NCBI RefSeq assembly: GCF_001425755.1
Contig: NZ_LMDH01000001.1
Location: 3,595,571 to 3,659,570, forward strand
DNA length: 64,000 nt
Source of the DNA: Aeromicrobium sp. Root344
Lineage (GTDB): Bacteria; Actinomycetota; Actinomycetes; Propionibacteriales; Nocardioidaceae
Reading direction: 5' to 3'
The notes beneath the pieces are model-generated. The model ran no database searches. It was not told the origin of the DNA and saw only the letters and a list, made by a program, of their open reading frames with translations. Shown piece by piece: positions 29,011-36,666 of this stretch. How positions within the stretch are numbered: position 1 is the stretch's first letter; each line of letters begins with the position of its first letter. The position numbers and the translations under genes were made by a program.

Positions 29011-30026
29011 CAGCTGGAGAACGCGACGGGCGGCTCGCTGCGGTAGCGCGACGGACGACCGTCGATGCGGCACAGCTTCCACATCAACCGGGCCAGGCGG
29101 TTCTTGCGCAGCCCCGACTGGTCGGCCAGCATGCGTACGTCGCCGAACAGCTCCTGGAGGCGCTCGCGGGACTCCGGCGCCTTCCAGTAGAGGTCCTTCA
29201 TGACCTTGCGCGGGATGCCGAACTCCTTGCGGAACGCCTTGGACGGCACCATGATCACGTCGCACAGGACGCGCATGATCACCGGGAACAGCAGCGAGAT
29301 GACGAACTTCTCGACGCGACCGAGCCGTGGAGCGTTGCGGCGGATGTAGTGGTGCGCGAACGAGATGTGCCGCGCCTCCTCGGCGACGTGGATCTCCATG
29401 ATGCGCGACAGCACCGGCGGCAGGTCCTTGCCGCTGCGCAGGATGCCCTTCTGCGTGTGGTCGATCGGCTCCTCACCGGCCAGCACGCCGATGAAGAACG
29501 CGAACGGCACCACCGAGCCGGCCCACGGCAGGATGCCGGCGACCTTGCGCATGAGCCACGGCATGCCGGCGACGTCGACCCCGATGCGGTTGACGGTCTG
29601 CTGGAACATCTGCGTGTGGTGGCACTCCTCGGTCGCCTCGTGGGTGAGGTAGCGGTACTCCGGCGAGCCGTTGGGCAGCGTGAAGACGTACTGCATGATG
29701 CCGCGGATCAGGATGTTCTCGAACTGGAGCCCGACCTTGAGGATGTTGGCCTGACGCCACTGCCCGATCTCGATCTGGCGGGCGAGCGACTGCGACTGGT
29801 ACCACGGGTGAGCACCGAGCGGGTCGACGTCGGACGGCAGCACCCAACGCGGGTCGTCGTGGTGGACCTCGAAGTCCGGATCGCTCCAGGGCACGTCGAT
29901 GAAGGCGTCGAAGTGGCGGTCGACCGACGCCTGCGACAGCCCCTCGAGGATGTCGGCGTACTGCTCGGGCGTGACGTCCACCGGGATGTCGGGCAGGTCT
30001 TCCACGTGGTCGAGCGTCTGGGACAT
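29010..30026 (-). CDS. AurF-like diiron oxygenase
   Basis: 338 residues. Helical ferritin-like protein with paired diiron ligand motifs: ATEECHHTQMF (EExxH) in the middle and EIHVAEEARHISFAHHY later, both as in the AurF/p-aminobenzoate oxygenase family (PF11583). The substrate is unknown. The start MSQTLDHVEDL is chosen because GAGGAG lies 8-9 nt upstream; an upstream in-frame start adds 12 residues. It is co-transcribed with the ferredoxin reductase gene, which would reduce it. Palindromic sites just upstream suggest control by an unlinked regulator. Confidence 0.87.
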   Translation of the reverse strand: MSQTLDHVEDLPDIPVDVTPEQYADILEGLSQASVDRHFDAFIDVPWSDPDFEVHHDDPRWVLPSDVDPLGAHPWYQSQSLARQIEIGQWRQANILKVGLQFENILIRGIMQYVFTLPNGSPEYRYLTHEATEECHHTQMFQQTVNRIGVDVAGMPWLMRKVAGILPWAGSVVPFAFFIGVLAGEEPIDHTQKGILRSGKDLPPVLSRIMEIHVAEEARHISFAHHYIRRNAPRLGRVEKFVISLLFPVIMRVLCDVIMVPSKAFRKEFGIPRKVMKDLYWKAPESRERLQELFGDVRMLADQSGLRKNRLARLMWKLCRIDGRPSRYRSEPPVAFSS

Positions 30027-30057
30027 CTGGGGCTCCTCGTGAGTCGGTTCTTCCGTC

Positions 30058-30100
30058 AGCATGCGCCATACCCAGGGTATGTGTCAACGACGATGTCACA
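30058..30100 (-). promoter_or_regulatory. Promoter with two palindromic operators for the AurF-like operon
   Basis: Minus-strand promoter: TTGACA (30082-30087), an 18-base spacer, CATGCT (30058-30063). A 21-base palindrome (30080-30100, half-sites TGTGTCA and TGTCACA, two mismatched pairs) covers the -35. A second, perfect palindrome ATACCCAGGGTAT (30068-30080) fills the spacer. Such sites are typical of TetR-like repressors; none is encoded next door. Confidence 0.55.
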
Positions 30101-30140
30101 TAGGGAGTGTCACGCTCGTCGTGGGGGTCCGCGGGCACGG

Positions 30141-30179
30141 CGAAGGGCCCCGCACCCCTGGACGGTGCGAGGCCCTTCG
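30141..30179 (-). terminator. Terminator after the proline-rich protein gene
   Basis: Stem of 16 pairs with one mismatch: CGAAGGGCCCCGCACC against GGTGCGAGGCCCTTCG, 7-base loop, starting 12 bases after the stop of the gene at 30191. Confidence 0.7.
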
Positions 30180-30190
30180 GTCCGGGTCGC

Positions 30191-30763
30191 TCAGGCGTTG
30201 CCGCGCGTACGTCTGCGCACCGCGAACGCGGCACCTGAGGCCGTCACGGCAAGGCCGCCCGCGAACAGCCAGGCCAGGTCGAGACCGGCGTCCTGCTGCT
30301 CCGAGGCGAGCCCGGCGTCGACGCGGTTGGGCAGCTCGACGGCGTCACGGGCGTCCACCACGTCGTCGACCGAGTTCTTCGACTCGCCGTTGCCGCCGCC
30401 GTCGGTCGGCTTGTCCGGCTTGGGCGCATCGCTGAAGTCGCCGGGACCCTTCGGACCGTGGGGCTTGGGTGCATCGCTGAGGTCGCCCGGACCCTTCGGC
30501 TTGTCCGGCTTGGGCGCATCGCTGAGGTCGCCGGGACCCTTCGGCTTGTCCGGCTTGGGCGCGTCGCTGAGGTCGGCCGGGCCCTTGGGCGGGGTCGGCT
30601 TCGGGGCCGGGGCCTTGATGTCGAGATCGGGCTGGGGGTCCGTGTGCGGCGGGACGATGATGACCGGGCCGGGCTCGGTGGCCATGGCGGCGGCGGGGAC
30701 CATCGTGAGCGCGGCGGTGGCCAGCGGGACGGCGACGATCAGGTTGCGGATGGTGGCGTTCAT
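30191..30763 (-). CDS. Secreted proline-rich repeat protein with C-terminal membrane anchor
   Basis: 190 residues. Signal peptide (about 1-28, ending AAAMA), proline-rich stretch (VPPHTDPQPD, APAPKPTPP), then four tandem 15-residue repeats (consensus PKGPGDLSDAPKPDK, residues 59-118). A spacer (NSVDDVVDARDAVELPN) and a C-terminal hydrophobic helix (LAWLFAGGLAVTASGAAFAV) with a basic tail RRRTRGNA follow. There is no LPXTG motif (only LPNRV), so it is probably membrane-anchored, with the repeats spanning the wall. AAGGAGA precedes the ATG. It carries the same promoter motif as the sortase and sigma genes upstream. Confidence 0.82.
   Translation of the reverse strand: MNATIRNLIVAVPLATAALTMVPAAAMATEPGPVIIVPPHTDPQPDLDIKAPAPKPTPPKGPADLSDAPKPDKPKGPGDLSDAPKPDKPKGPGDLSDAPKPHGPKGPGDFSDAPKPDKPTDGGGNGESKNSVDDVVDARDAVELPNRVDAGLASEQQDAGLDLAWLFAGGLAVTASGAAFAVRRRTRGNA
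30410..30589 (-). repeat. Four tandem 45-bp in-frame repeats
   Basis: Four 45-base units, with only a few base differences between the middle ones, encode the 15-residue PKGPGDLSDAPKPDK repeat. Units differ at G/A, L/F and DK/HG positions. Copy number could vary between strains by slippage. Confidence 0.9.
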
Positions 30764-30830
30764 GTCATGTTCTCCTTGAGGTTGGTGGTGCTTCTGGTGG
30801 GCGGTGTCTGTGGTTGTTGCTTGCTCAGAT

Positions 30831-30869
30831 GTAGGAGCGCGACCCCCAGGGAGTCCTTGCAACTTTTCG
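30831..30869 (-). promoter_or_regulatory. ECF-type promoter motif, copy 1 (proline-rich protein gene)
   Basis: Minus strand: CGAAAAGTTGCAAG (30856-30869), 18 bases, CTCCTAC (30831-30837), 68 bases before the ATG. The same two-part motif recurs at 31553-31591 and 33325-33363. Confidence 0.75.
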
Positions 30870-30912
30870 GGAAGTTTTCTGGGCAGATTCGGATTACCGG
30901 CGAAACCGCAGG

Positions 30913-31518
30913 TCAGGGCGCCAAACGGGCGAAGACGATCGTGTTGTCGGGATACATGCGCGCGACCGGGTCAGGCGTGCCGCCGCAGGTGATCAGGCGC
31001 AGCACGGGACGATCGGTCTCGTTCCAGATCCGGTCGTACGGCAGCTTGTCCTTGGCGGCCTGCTCGACGGCCTCGACGACGAACGTCGACCTGCCGTCCG
31101 TACGCTCGACCGTCACGCGGTCCCCCGGCTCGAGCTCGTGCAGCCGGGCGAACACGTCGTCGCCTGCCGGCCCGTGGACGTGCGCGACGAGAACGGCCGG
31201 CCCGGGTGCGCCGGGGCGCGGCCCCAGGTCGTACCAGCCGGCGTCGCCGAAGTCGGGGGTCTGCATCGCGCCGTTCGCCTTGAGGCCGACGCCATGGAGG
31301 CGCTCGTCGACCTTGATCGCCGGGATCGACAGGTGCGTCGGCTTGCCGACCGGGCGGGCCTCATGGCGTACGGAGACCGGCGGAGGTGGCGGCGCGGCCT
31401 GGACCGGCGCCGGCTCTGCCACACGGAGCTCGGGCGCGGTCCGGCCGGAGCCGGCCAGCCCGCCGAGTGCGGCGACTGCCACAGCGGTGACGAGGGTGGT
31501 GCGGACGATGCGGTTCAT
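30913..31518 (-). CDS. Class F sortase
   Basis: 201 residues. An N-terminal signal anchor (about 7-24) and a proline-rich spacer (QAAPPPPPVSV) precede the sortase beta barrel. The catalytic His is in VLVAHVHG (His113), Cys in RLITCGGTPD (Cys178) and Arg in DPVARMYP (Arg187). Class F sortases are actinobacterial transpeptidases with few known substrates. GGAGG lies upstream of the ATG. The gene sits 85 bases downstream of the ECF sigma gene and has its own copy of the ECF promoter motif. The LPDTG protein at 20560-21186 is the only clear sortase substrate in this window. Confidence 0.9.
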   Translation of the reverse strand: MNRIVRTTLVTAVAVAALGGLAGSGRTAPELRVAEPAPVQAAPPPPPVSVRHEARPVGKPTHLSIPAIKVDERLHGVGLKANGAMQTPDFGDAGWYDLGPRPGAPGPAVLVAHVHGPAGDDVFARLHELEPGDRVTVERTDGRSTFVVEAVEQAAKDKLPYDRIWNETDRPVLRLITCGGTPDPVARMYPDNTIVFARLAP

Positions 31519-31552
31519 GCCAGGTGCCTCCGGGTCTCGTGTGCCTACACGA

Positions 31553-31591
31553 GTGGGAGCACCGGACGCCCCGGCTTCTTACAACTTTTCG
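31553..31591 (-). promoter_or_regulatory. ECF-type promoter motif, copy 2 (sortase gene)
   Basis: Minus strand: CGAAAAGTTGTAAG (31578-31591), 18 bases, CTCCCAC (31553-31559), 34 bases before the sortase ATG. Confidence 0.75.
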
Positions 31592-31603
31592 CCGCTCAGC
31601 CGG

Positions 31604-33241
31604 CTAGCCCGGGCACGGGTCCACGCTGACGGTCCGTGACGAGCTGGCTGTGTTGCCGCGCTTGTCGGTGGCCGTGACCTTCAGGGTGACGGATCCGCCA
31701 TTGGCGAACTGACCCATGTCGGCCTTCCAGGTGCCCCCCGACCGTGACATCGATCTGCTGCCCGAGCCGGCTCCACTCCAGCGCAGGACGACCGACGAGA
31801 GGCCACTCTCGTCCGACACGCTCACGCGTACGGGATTGCTCGTGCAGGTCGAGCTCGAGCCGAGGCTGGGCCGGCCGACGACCGGGTCGTGGTCCTCGAC
31901 GACCGAGACCTTCACCGATGCGCTGCCGGTGCGCCACGAGATCGCGAGGCTGCCCGACGAGGTCCCCTCGCGGACGTCGCCACGGTCGGCGCGTACAACG
32001 ACCTTGGAGGACGCGCCGGCCGCGACGCGTCCGGTCGACGGCGACGCCGACAGCCACGCGGCGTTGGACGACAGGCGGTAGTCGACCGGCAGTCCACCGG
32101 TGTTCGTGAGGGTGATCGTGGACGTGCTGCCAGCGCGACCCAACGCGATCGAGGTGGTCGAGACCGTGAGGTTGCCAGGCGCCTTGGGTGCGGCCTTGGT
32201 GGGCTTCGGCGTGGGGGTCGTGGTCGGCTTCGCATCGAGCGTCGGACCGGCTGTCGGCTCGACCGTCGGCTGGGTCGACACGACATCCCCCTTGGGCGAC
32301 GGGTCGTCGTCGTTGCCGGCCCAGAACAACGCAGCGATGCCGGACAGGATGATGACGACCGCGGCAGCGGCTGCCGTGACGGCGGCCTTGGGCCGCCCGC
32401 GGGGGGCCAAGGCCGGGGTCACGACGAGCGGCTCGCCGGTCGGTGTCGTGTAGGCCACGAGCTGCGGGTCGCTCACGACGCGGTCGCGCAAGGTCAGGGG
32501 CGCCGCGAAGATCGGCACGGACGCCAGCAGCATCCATGGGCTCAGGATCTTCTTGCGGCGCTTCGAGCACACGTCGCAGTCGTCGACGTGACGTGAGACC
32601 CGCTTGCGAATCAGCGGCGAGAAGGTGCCGTCCCAGTCGGCGAGCAGGTCGTCGAGGTCGTCGCAGTCGTCGCGGCCGAGCCGGGCGATCAGCAACGCTC
32701 CGAGCGACCGGTCGACCTGCGCCCGCAGGCGGTTGAGCATGACGTACGCGTTGGAGGCCGACACGCCCATCGCCTCGCCGAGCTCGGCGCCCTCGAGGCC
32801 CTGCCGCAGGTGCAGGTCGAGGAGGGCGCGATCGCGGTCGGCGAGCCCGGCGGACGCGTCCCACACGATCTTCTGCATCGCGGCGCGCTCCGCCTCCTGG
32901 TCCGGGGTCAGGGCGTCGTCAGCCATCTGAACCAGCTGCTCCTCGCCGCCGAACGCGACGCGTTTGCGCGCTCGCAGCTTGCGCAGGCACTCGCTGCGCA
33001 CGATGGCGTAGAGCCAGGGCCGCAGCCGTTCCGGGTCGCGCAGCTGGCTGAGCCGCTCCGCCACGAGCACGAACGAGTCCGCCACGGCGTCCGCAGCGTC
33101 CTCGCGGTGCCGGAGCATCGAGTAGGCGAAGTCGTAGAGCTTGGTGCCATAGCGGTCGTAGACCGCGGCGAACGCGTCGCGGTCCGCTGCCAGCACCCCC
33201 GCGACGAGTTCCGCGTCCGTGGGACTGGTGGGCTCGCTCAC
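31604..33241 (-). CDS. ECF sigma factor with in-cis zinc-finger, membrane helix and extracellular domains
   Basis: 545 residues, about three times a normal ECF sigma factor. Region 2 is about 20-90 (YDFAYSMLRHREDAADAV, LRPWLYAIVRSECLRKLRA), region 4 about 115-185 (RDRALLDLHLRQGLEGAELG, GVSASNAYVMLNRLRA). Residues 215-230 hold H-x3-C-x2-C (HVDDCDVC), the zinc anti-sigma signature, in the same chain. A membrane helix (about 285-308, VTAAAAAVVIILSGIAALF) is followed by a Pro/Thr linker, a BACON-like domain (SIALGRAGSTSTITLTNTGG) and a second Ig-like domain. The start is GTG at 33241. Sensor, anti-sigma-like part and sigma factor thus appear joined; release would need proteolysis or a conformational switch. 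It has its own copy of the promoter motif. Confidence 0.88.
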   Translation of the reverse strand: MSEPTSPTDAELVAGVLAADRDAFAAVYDRYGTKLYDFAYSMLRHREDAADAVADSFVLVAERLSQLRDPERLRPWLYAIVRSECLRKLRARKRVAFGGEEQLVQMADDALTPDQEAERAAMQKIVWDASAGLADRDRALLDLHLRQGLEGAELGEAMGVSASNAYVMLNRLRAQVDRSLGALLIARLGRDDCDDLDDLLADWDGTFSPLIRKRVSRHVDDCDVCSKRRKKILSPWMLLASVPIFAAPLTLRDRVVSDPQLVAYTTPTGEPLVVTPALAPRGRPKAAVTAAAAAVVIILSGIAALFWAGNDDDPSPKGDVVSTQPTVEPTAGPTLDAKPTTTPTPKPTKAAPKAPGNLTVSTTSIALGRAGSTSTITLTNTGGLPVDYRLSSNAAWLSASPSTGRVAAGASSKVVVRADRGDVREGTSSGSLAISWRTGSASVKVSVVEDHDPVVGRPSLGSSSTCTSNPVRVSVSDESGLSSVVLRWSGAGSGSRSMSRSGGTWKADMGQFANGGSVTLKVTATDKRGNTASSSRTVSVDPCPG

Positions 33242-33324
33242 GCAGGCATCCTACGAAGAATCGCAGGGCCGTACGGGCAACGCGCGACATCGGTCACTCT
33301 CTTCTCCTGGTGGTCTTGTCACCA

Positions 33325-33363
33325 GTAGGAGTCGCGAGCGGACGGGGTCTTACAACTTTTTCG
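33325..33363 (-). promoter_or_regulatory. ECF-type promoter motif, copy 3 (sigma factor gene, autoregulation)
   Basis: Minus strand: CGAAAAAGTTGTAAG (33349-33363), 17 bases, CTCCTAC (33325-33331), 83 bases before the sigma factor GTG. It begins 3 bases beyond the pgsA stop, so it separates the module from the pgsA operon. Confidence 0.75.
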
Positions 33364-33366
33364 CGA

Positions 33367-34005
33367 TCAGCTGTCGAGACCGGGGTCGGCGACGGCCTGC
33401 TTGTGCACCATCAGCATCCGCTGGATCACGGTGATCGTGCTGGCCACCGCGAGGGCCCACAGGGTGATCTCGCGCAGGAACGGCGCGTCGAACATTCCGG
33501 AGAAGCCGGTCATGACGAGGATCGCCACGAGTCGGTCCGAACGTTCGGCGATGCCACCCTTGGCCGTCATGCCCAGGCTCTCGGCACGTGCGCGGGCGTA
33601 CGAGGTGAGCGATCCGAGCACGAGGCACGCCAGGCTGAGGTAGAGGTAGATCCGCGGGTCACCGAGGTCGGCCTTGGCGTCCGACGTCGTGTAGTAGAGC
33701 AGCAGTCCGCCGAAGATCGCGGCGTCACCGACCCGGTCGAGCGTCGAGTCGAGGAAGGCGCCCCACTTGGACGACTGGCCCGACTTGCGGGCCATGTAGC
33801 CGTCGATGATGTCGCTGAACACGAACGCGGTCACGACCAGGACACCGATCAGGAACTCACCCTGCGGGAAGAAGATCAGGGCGCCGGCGCTGACGCCGAT
33901 CGTGCCGACCCAGGTGACCCAGTCGGGCTTGACGCCGAGGCGCAGCAGCAGGTCACCGAGCGGCGCCCAGACGTTGGACCAGAACTGGCGGAAGCGTTCG
34001 AGCAT
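33367..34005 (-). CDS. pgsA: CDP-alcohol phosphatidyltransferase (phosphatidylinositol phosphate synthase)
   Basis: 212 residues with about six membrane helices. The catalytic signature D-x2-D-G-x2-A-R-x8-G-x3-D-x3-D is complete (DIIDGYMARKSGQSSKWGAF then LDSTLDR). In actinobacteria the enzyme next to HIT and thrS joins CDP-diacylglycerol to inositol 1-phosphate, the first step to phosphatidylinositol and its mannosides. It follows the HIT gene by 3 bases. The acyltransferase and mannosyltransferase genes that usually follow are absent here. Confidence 0.9.
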   Translation of the reverse strand: MLERFRQFWSNVWAPLGDLLLRLGVKPDWVTWVGTIGVSAGALIFFPQGEFLIGVLVVTAFVFSDIIDGYMARKSGQSSKWGAFLDSTLDRVGDAAIFGGLLLYYTTSDAKADLGDPRIYLYLSLACLVLGSLTSYARARAESLGMTAKGGIAERSDRLVAILVMTGFSGMFDAPFLREITLWALAVASTITVIQRMLMVHKQAVADPGLDS

Positions 34006-34008
34006 GGG

Positions 34009-34557
34009 CTACTCCTTGGGCCAGGCAGCGGCGAGCATCTCGCGGGTGTCGCCCAGCAGCTGTGGCATGGTCTTGGTCTGGCCGATGACGGGCAGGAAGT
34101 TGGAGTCGCCGCCCCAGCGCGGCACGATGTGCTGGTGCAGGTGCGCCGCGATGCCGGCGCCGGCGATGTTGCCCTGGTTCATGCCGAGGTTGAAGCCCTG
34201 AGGGTTCGTGACCTCGCGCATCGTGCGCATCGCGGTCTTGGTCAGCTGAGCGACCTCGAGCGTCTCGTCGTCCGTCAGGTCGGTGTAGTCCGCGACGTGA
34301 CGGTAGGGGCAGACCAGCAGGTGGCCGGCGTTGTAGGGATAGAGGTTGAGCACCGCGTAGGCGTGCTCGCCCCGGTGCACGATGAGCCCCTCGACGTCGT
34401 CCATCTGCGGGATGCGGCAGAACGGGCAGTCGGCCTCGTCAGCAGTCGTCGGCTTGCCCTCACCCTTGATGTAGACAATCCGGTGCGGCGTCCACAAGCG
34501 TTCGAACGCGTCGGGCTCCCCCACGCCGTCCTGCTGGCCCTCGTCCACGTCCGTCAC
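34009..34557 (-). CDS. HIT-family nucleotide-binding protein
   Basis: 182 residues. The histidine triad is [14 protein letters not shown], and the N-terminal DCPFCRIPQ with a later His suggests a bound zinc. HIT proteins of this type hydrolyse or phosphorylyse dinucleotides; the precise substrate is not known (an Ap4A-phosphorylase-like role has been proposed for actinobacterial members). The start is GTG at 34557, overlapping the thrS stop as GTGA, and pgsA follows after 3 bases. The thrS-HIT-pgsA order is conserved in actinobacteria. Confidence 0.92.
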   Translation of the reverse strand: MTDVDEGQQDGVGEPDAFERLWTPHRIVYIKGEGKPTTADEADCPFCRIPQMDDVEGLIVHRGEHAYAVLNLYPYNAGHLLVCPYRHVADYTDLTDDETLEVAQLTKTAMRTMREVTNPQGFNLGMNQGNIAGAGIAAHLHQHIVPRWGGDSNFLPVIGQTKTMPQLLGDTREMLAAAWPKE

Positions 34558-36530
34558 ACCTGCACCCGGGTCTCCACCGCTTCGACGATGCGGGCGATGG
34601 CGTCGTCGAGGGCGATGCCGTTCTCCTGCTCGCCGCTGCGATAGCGGAACGACACGGCACCGGCCTCGATGTCGTTGTCGCCGGCGATCACCATGAACGG
34701 GACCTTCTGGGTCTGTGCGTTGCGGATCTTCTTCTGCATGCGCTCGTCGGAGTCGTCGACCTCGACGCGGATGCCTTCGGCCTTGAGCCTGGCCGCGAGC
34801 TCGTAGAGGTGGTCGACGTGCCGCTCGGCGACCGGGATGCCGACGACCTGCACGGGGGCGAGCCACGGGGGGAACGCGCCGGCGTAGTGCTCGACGAGGA
34901 CGCCCATGAACCGCTCGATCGAGCCGAACTTGGCCGAGTGGATCATGACGGGCTGCTGGCGCGAGCCGTCAGCCGCCACGTACTCGAGGTTGAAGCGCTC
35001 GGGTGACGGCTGGTTGAAGTCGTACTGGATCGTGCCGAGCTGCCAGGTGCGACCGATCGCGTCGCGCGCCTGGATCGAGACCTTGGGGCCGTAGTAGGCC
35101 GCGCCGCCGGGATCGGGCACGAGCTCGAGGCCACTGTCGATGCAGACGTCCTCGAGGACCTTGGTGGCGATCGCCCAGTCCTCGTCGGACCCGATGAACT
35201 TGTCGGGCTTGGAGTCGTCGCGGGTCGACAGCTCGAGGTAGTAGTCGGGCATGCCGAAGTCACGCAGCAGGCTCAGCATGAACTCGAGGAGGTGGCGGAT
35301 CTCGTCGGGCGCCTGCTCGGGGGTGACGTAGGAGTGCGAGTCATCCTGGGCGAACCCGCGTACGCGCGTCAGCCCGTGGATCACGCCCGACTTCTCGTGG
35401 CGGTAGACGTGCCCGAACTCGAACAGCCGGAGCGGCAGCTCACGGTAGGACCGGCCGCGCGAACGGAAGATCAGGTTGTGCATCGGGCAGTTCATGGCCT
35501 TGAGCCGGTAGTCGTTGCCGTCGACGTCGAGCGCGGGGAACATGCCCTCGCCGTAGTAGGGCAGGTGGCCGGAGGTGTAGAACAGCTCCTCCTTGGCGAT
35601 GTGCGGCGTGCCGACGTACTCGAAGCCCTCTTCGATGTGGCGCTGGCGGACGTAGTCCTCCATCTCGCGCTTGATCACCCCACCCTTGGGGTGGAAGACG
35701 GGCAGCCCGGAGCCGATCTCGTCGGGGAAGCTGTAGAGGTCGAGCTCGGTGCCGAGGCGGCGGTGGTCGCGGCGCTGCGCCTCCTCGATGCGGTGCAAGT
35801 GCTCGTCGAGCGCCTCCTTGGTCTCCCAGGCAGTGCCGTAGATGCGCTGCAGCTGCTTGTTCTTCTCGTCGCCGCGCCAGTAGGCCGCTGCGCTGCGCAT
35901 GAGCTTGAACGCCGGGATGCGCTTGGTGGTCGGGAGGTGCGGGCCGCGGCACAGGTCCTTCCACGCCAGCGAGCCGTCGCGCTTGAGGTTGTCGTAGATC
36001 GTCAGGCCACCGGCGCCGACCTCGACGCTCGCGCCCTCGGCGGCATCACCCGCGGTGGACTTGAGCCCGATGAGCTCGAGCTTGTAGGGCTCGTCGGACA
36101 GCTCCGCGCGGGCGTCGTCGTCCGAGATCTCACGACGGTCGAACTTCTGCCCCTCCTTGACGATCTTGCGCATGCGCGACTCGATCTTGTCGAGGTCCTC
36201 CGGCACGAACGGCTCGGGCACGTCGAAGTCGTAGTAGAAGCCGTCGGTGATCGGCGGGCCGATGCCGAGCTTGGCCTCGGGGAACAGCTCCTGCACGGCC
36301 TGCGCCATGACGTGTGCGGTCGAGTGGCGCAGGATGTCGCGGCCGTCGGCGGAGTCGATCGCAACGCCTTCGACCTCGTCGCCGTCGGCCAGCTCGTAGG
36401 CGAGATCCTTGAGCTCACCGCCGACGCGGGCCGCGATGATGTCGGGCGTCTCGGCGAACAGCTGCCACGCCTTGGTGCCCGTCTCGACAGCTCGCGACTC
36501 TGCGTTGAGGACGATCTGGATGTCGGACAT
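34554..36530 (-). CDS. thrS: Threonine--tRNA ligase
   Basis: 658 residues. The TGS domain ([12 protein letters not shown] onwards) is followed by the editing domain with the HxxxH motif ([12 protein letters not shown]), the class II core ([44 protein letters not shown]) and a C-terminal anticodon-binding domain. It charges tRNA-Thr and clears mischarged Ser. The ATG at 36530 has AGAGG upstream. The open frame continues 267 bases upstream but crosses the divergent promoter region. A hairpin (ACGCGCC/GGCGCGT, 36552-36573) lies in the leader; no T-box is recognisable. Confidence 0.96.
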   Translation of the reverse strand: MSDIQIVLNAESRAVETGTKAWQLFAETPDIIAARVGGELKDLAYELADGDEVEGVAIDSADGRDILRHSTAHVMAQAVQELFPEAKLGIGPPITDGFYYDFDVPEPFVPEDLDKIESRMRKIVKEGQKFDRREISDDDARAELSDEPYKLELIGLKSTAGDAAEGASVEVGAGGLTIYDNLKRDGSLAWKDLCRGPHLPTTKRIPAFKLMRSAAAYWRGDEKNKQLQRIYGTAWETKEALDEHLHRIEEAQRRDHRRLGTELDLYSFPDEIGSGLPVFHPKGGVIKREMEDYVRQRHIEEGFEYVGTPHIAKEELFYTSGHLPYYGEGMFPALDVDGNDYRLKAMNCPMHNLIFRSRGRSYRELPLRLFEFGHVYRHEKSGVIHGLTRVRGFAQDDSHSYVTPEQAPDEIRHLLEFMLSLLRDFGMPDYYLELSTRDDSKPDKFIGSDEDWAIATKVLEDVCIDSGLELVPDPGGAAYYGPKVSIQARDAIGRTWQLGTIQYDFNQPSPERFNLEYVAADGSRQQPVMIHSAKFGSIERFMGVLVEHYAGAFPPWLAPVQVVGIPVAERHVDHLYELAARLKAEGIRVEVDDSDERMQKKIRNAQTQKVPFMVIAGDNDIEAGAVSFRYRSGEQENGIALDDAIARIVEAVETRVQV

Positions 36531-36666
36531 GCGTGACCTCTGTTCGGTATGACGCGCCCTACGGATGGCGCGTGCTGCTTCCCTCCACCCTATGGCAGTG
36601 CGACGACGTGGAGAGAGGTGGTCGCAGCGGTCGCGAAATGCGGCGACGGGGGCCATAGTTGCGACC

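Noticed and set aside
27292..29265. Start of the ferredoxin reductase at 29265
   Set aside because: The first 85 codons would be an out-of-frame reading of the AurF-like gene; MAHVVTQACCGDAS at 29010 is the true ferredoxin start.
30410..30589. Possible CRISPR array
   Set aside because: The 45-base repeats are direct, contiguous without spacers and in frame in a coding sequence.
36531..36666. T-box riboswitch before thrS
   Set aside because: Only a short hairpin is present; no T-box sequence or specifier loop could be found in the 136-base gap.
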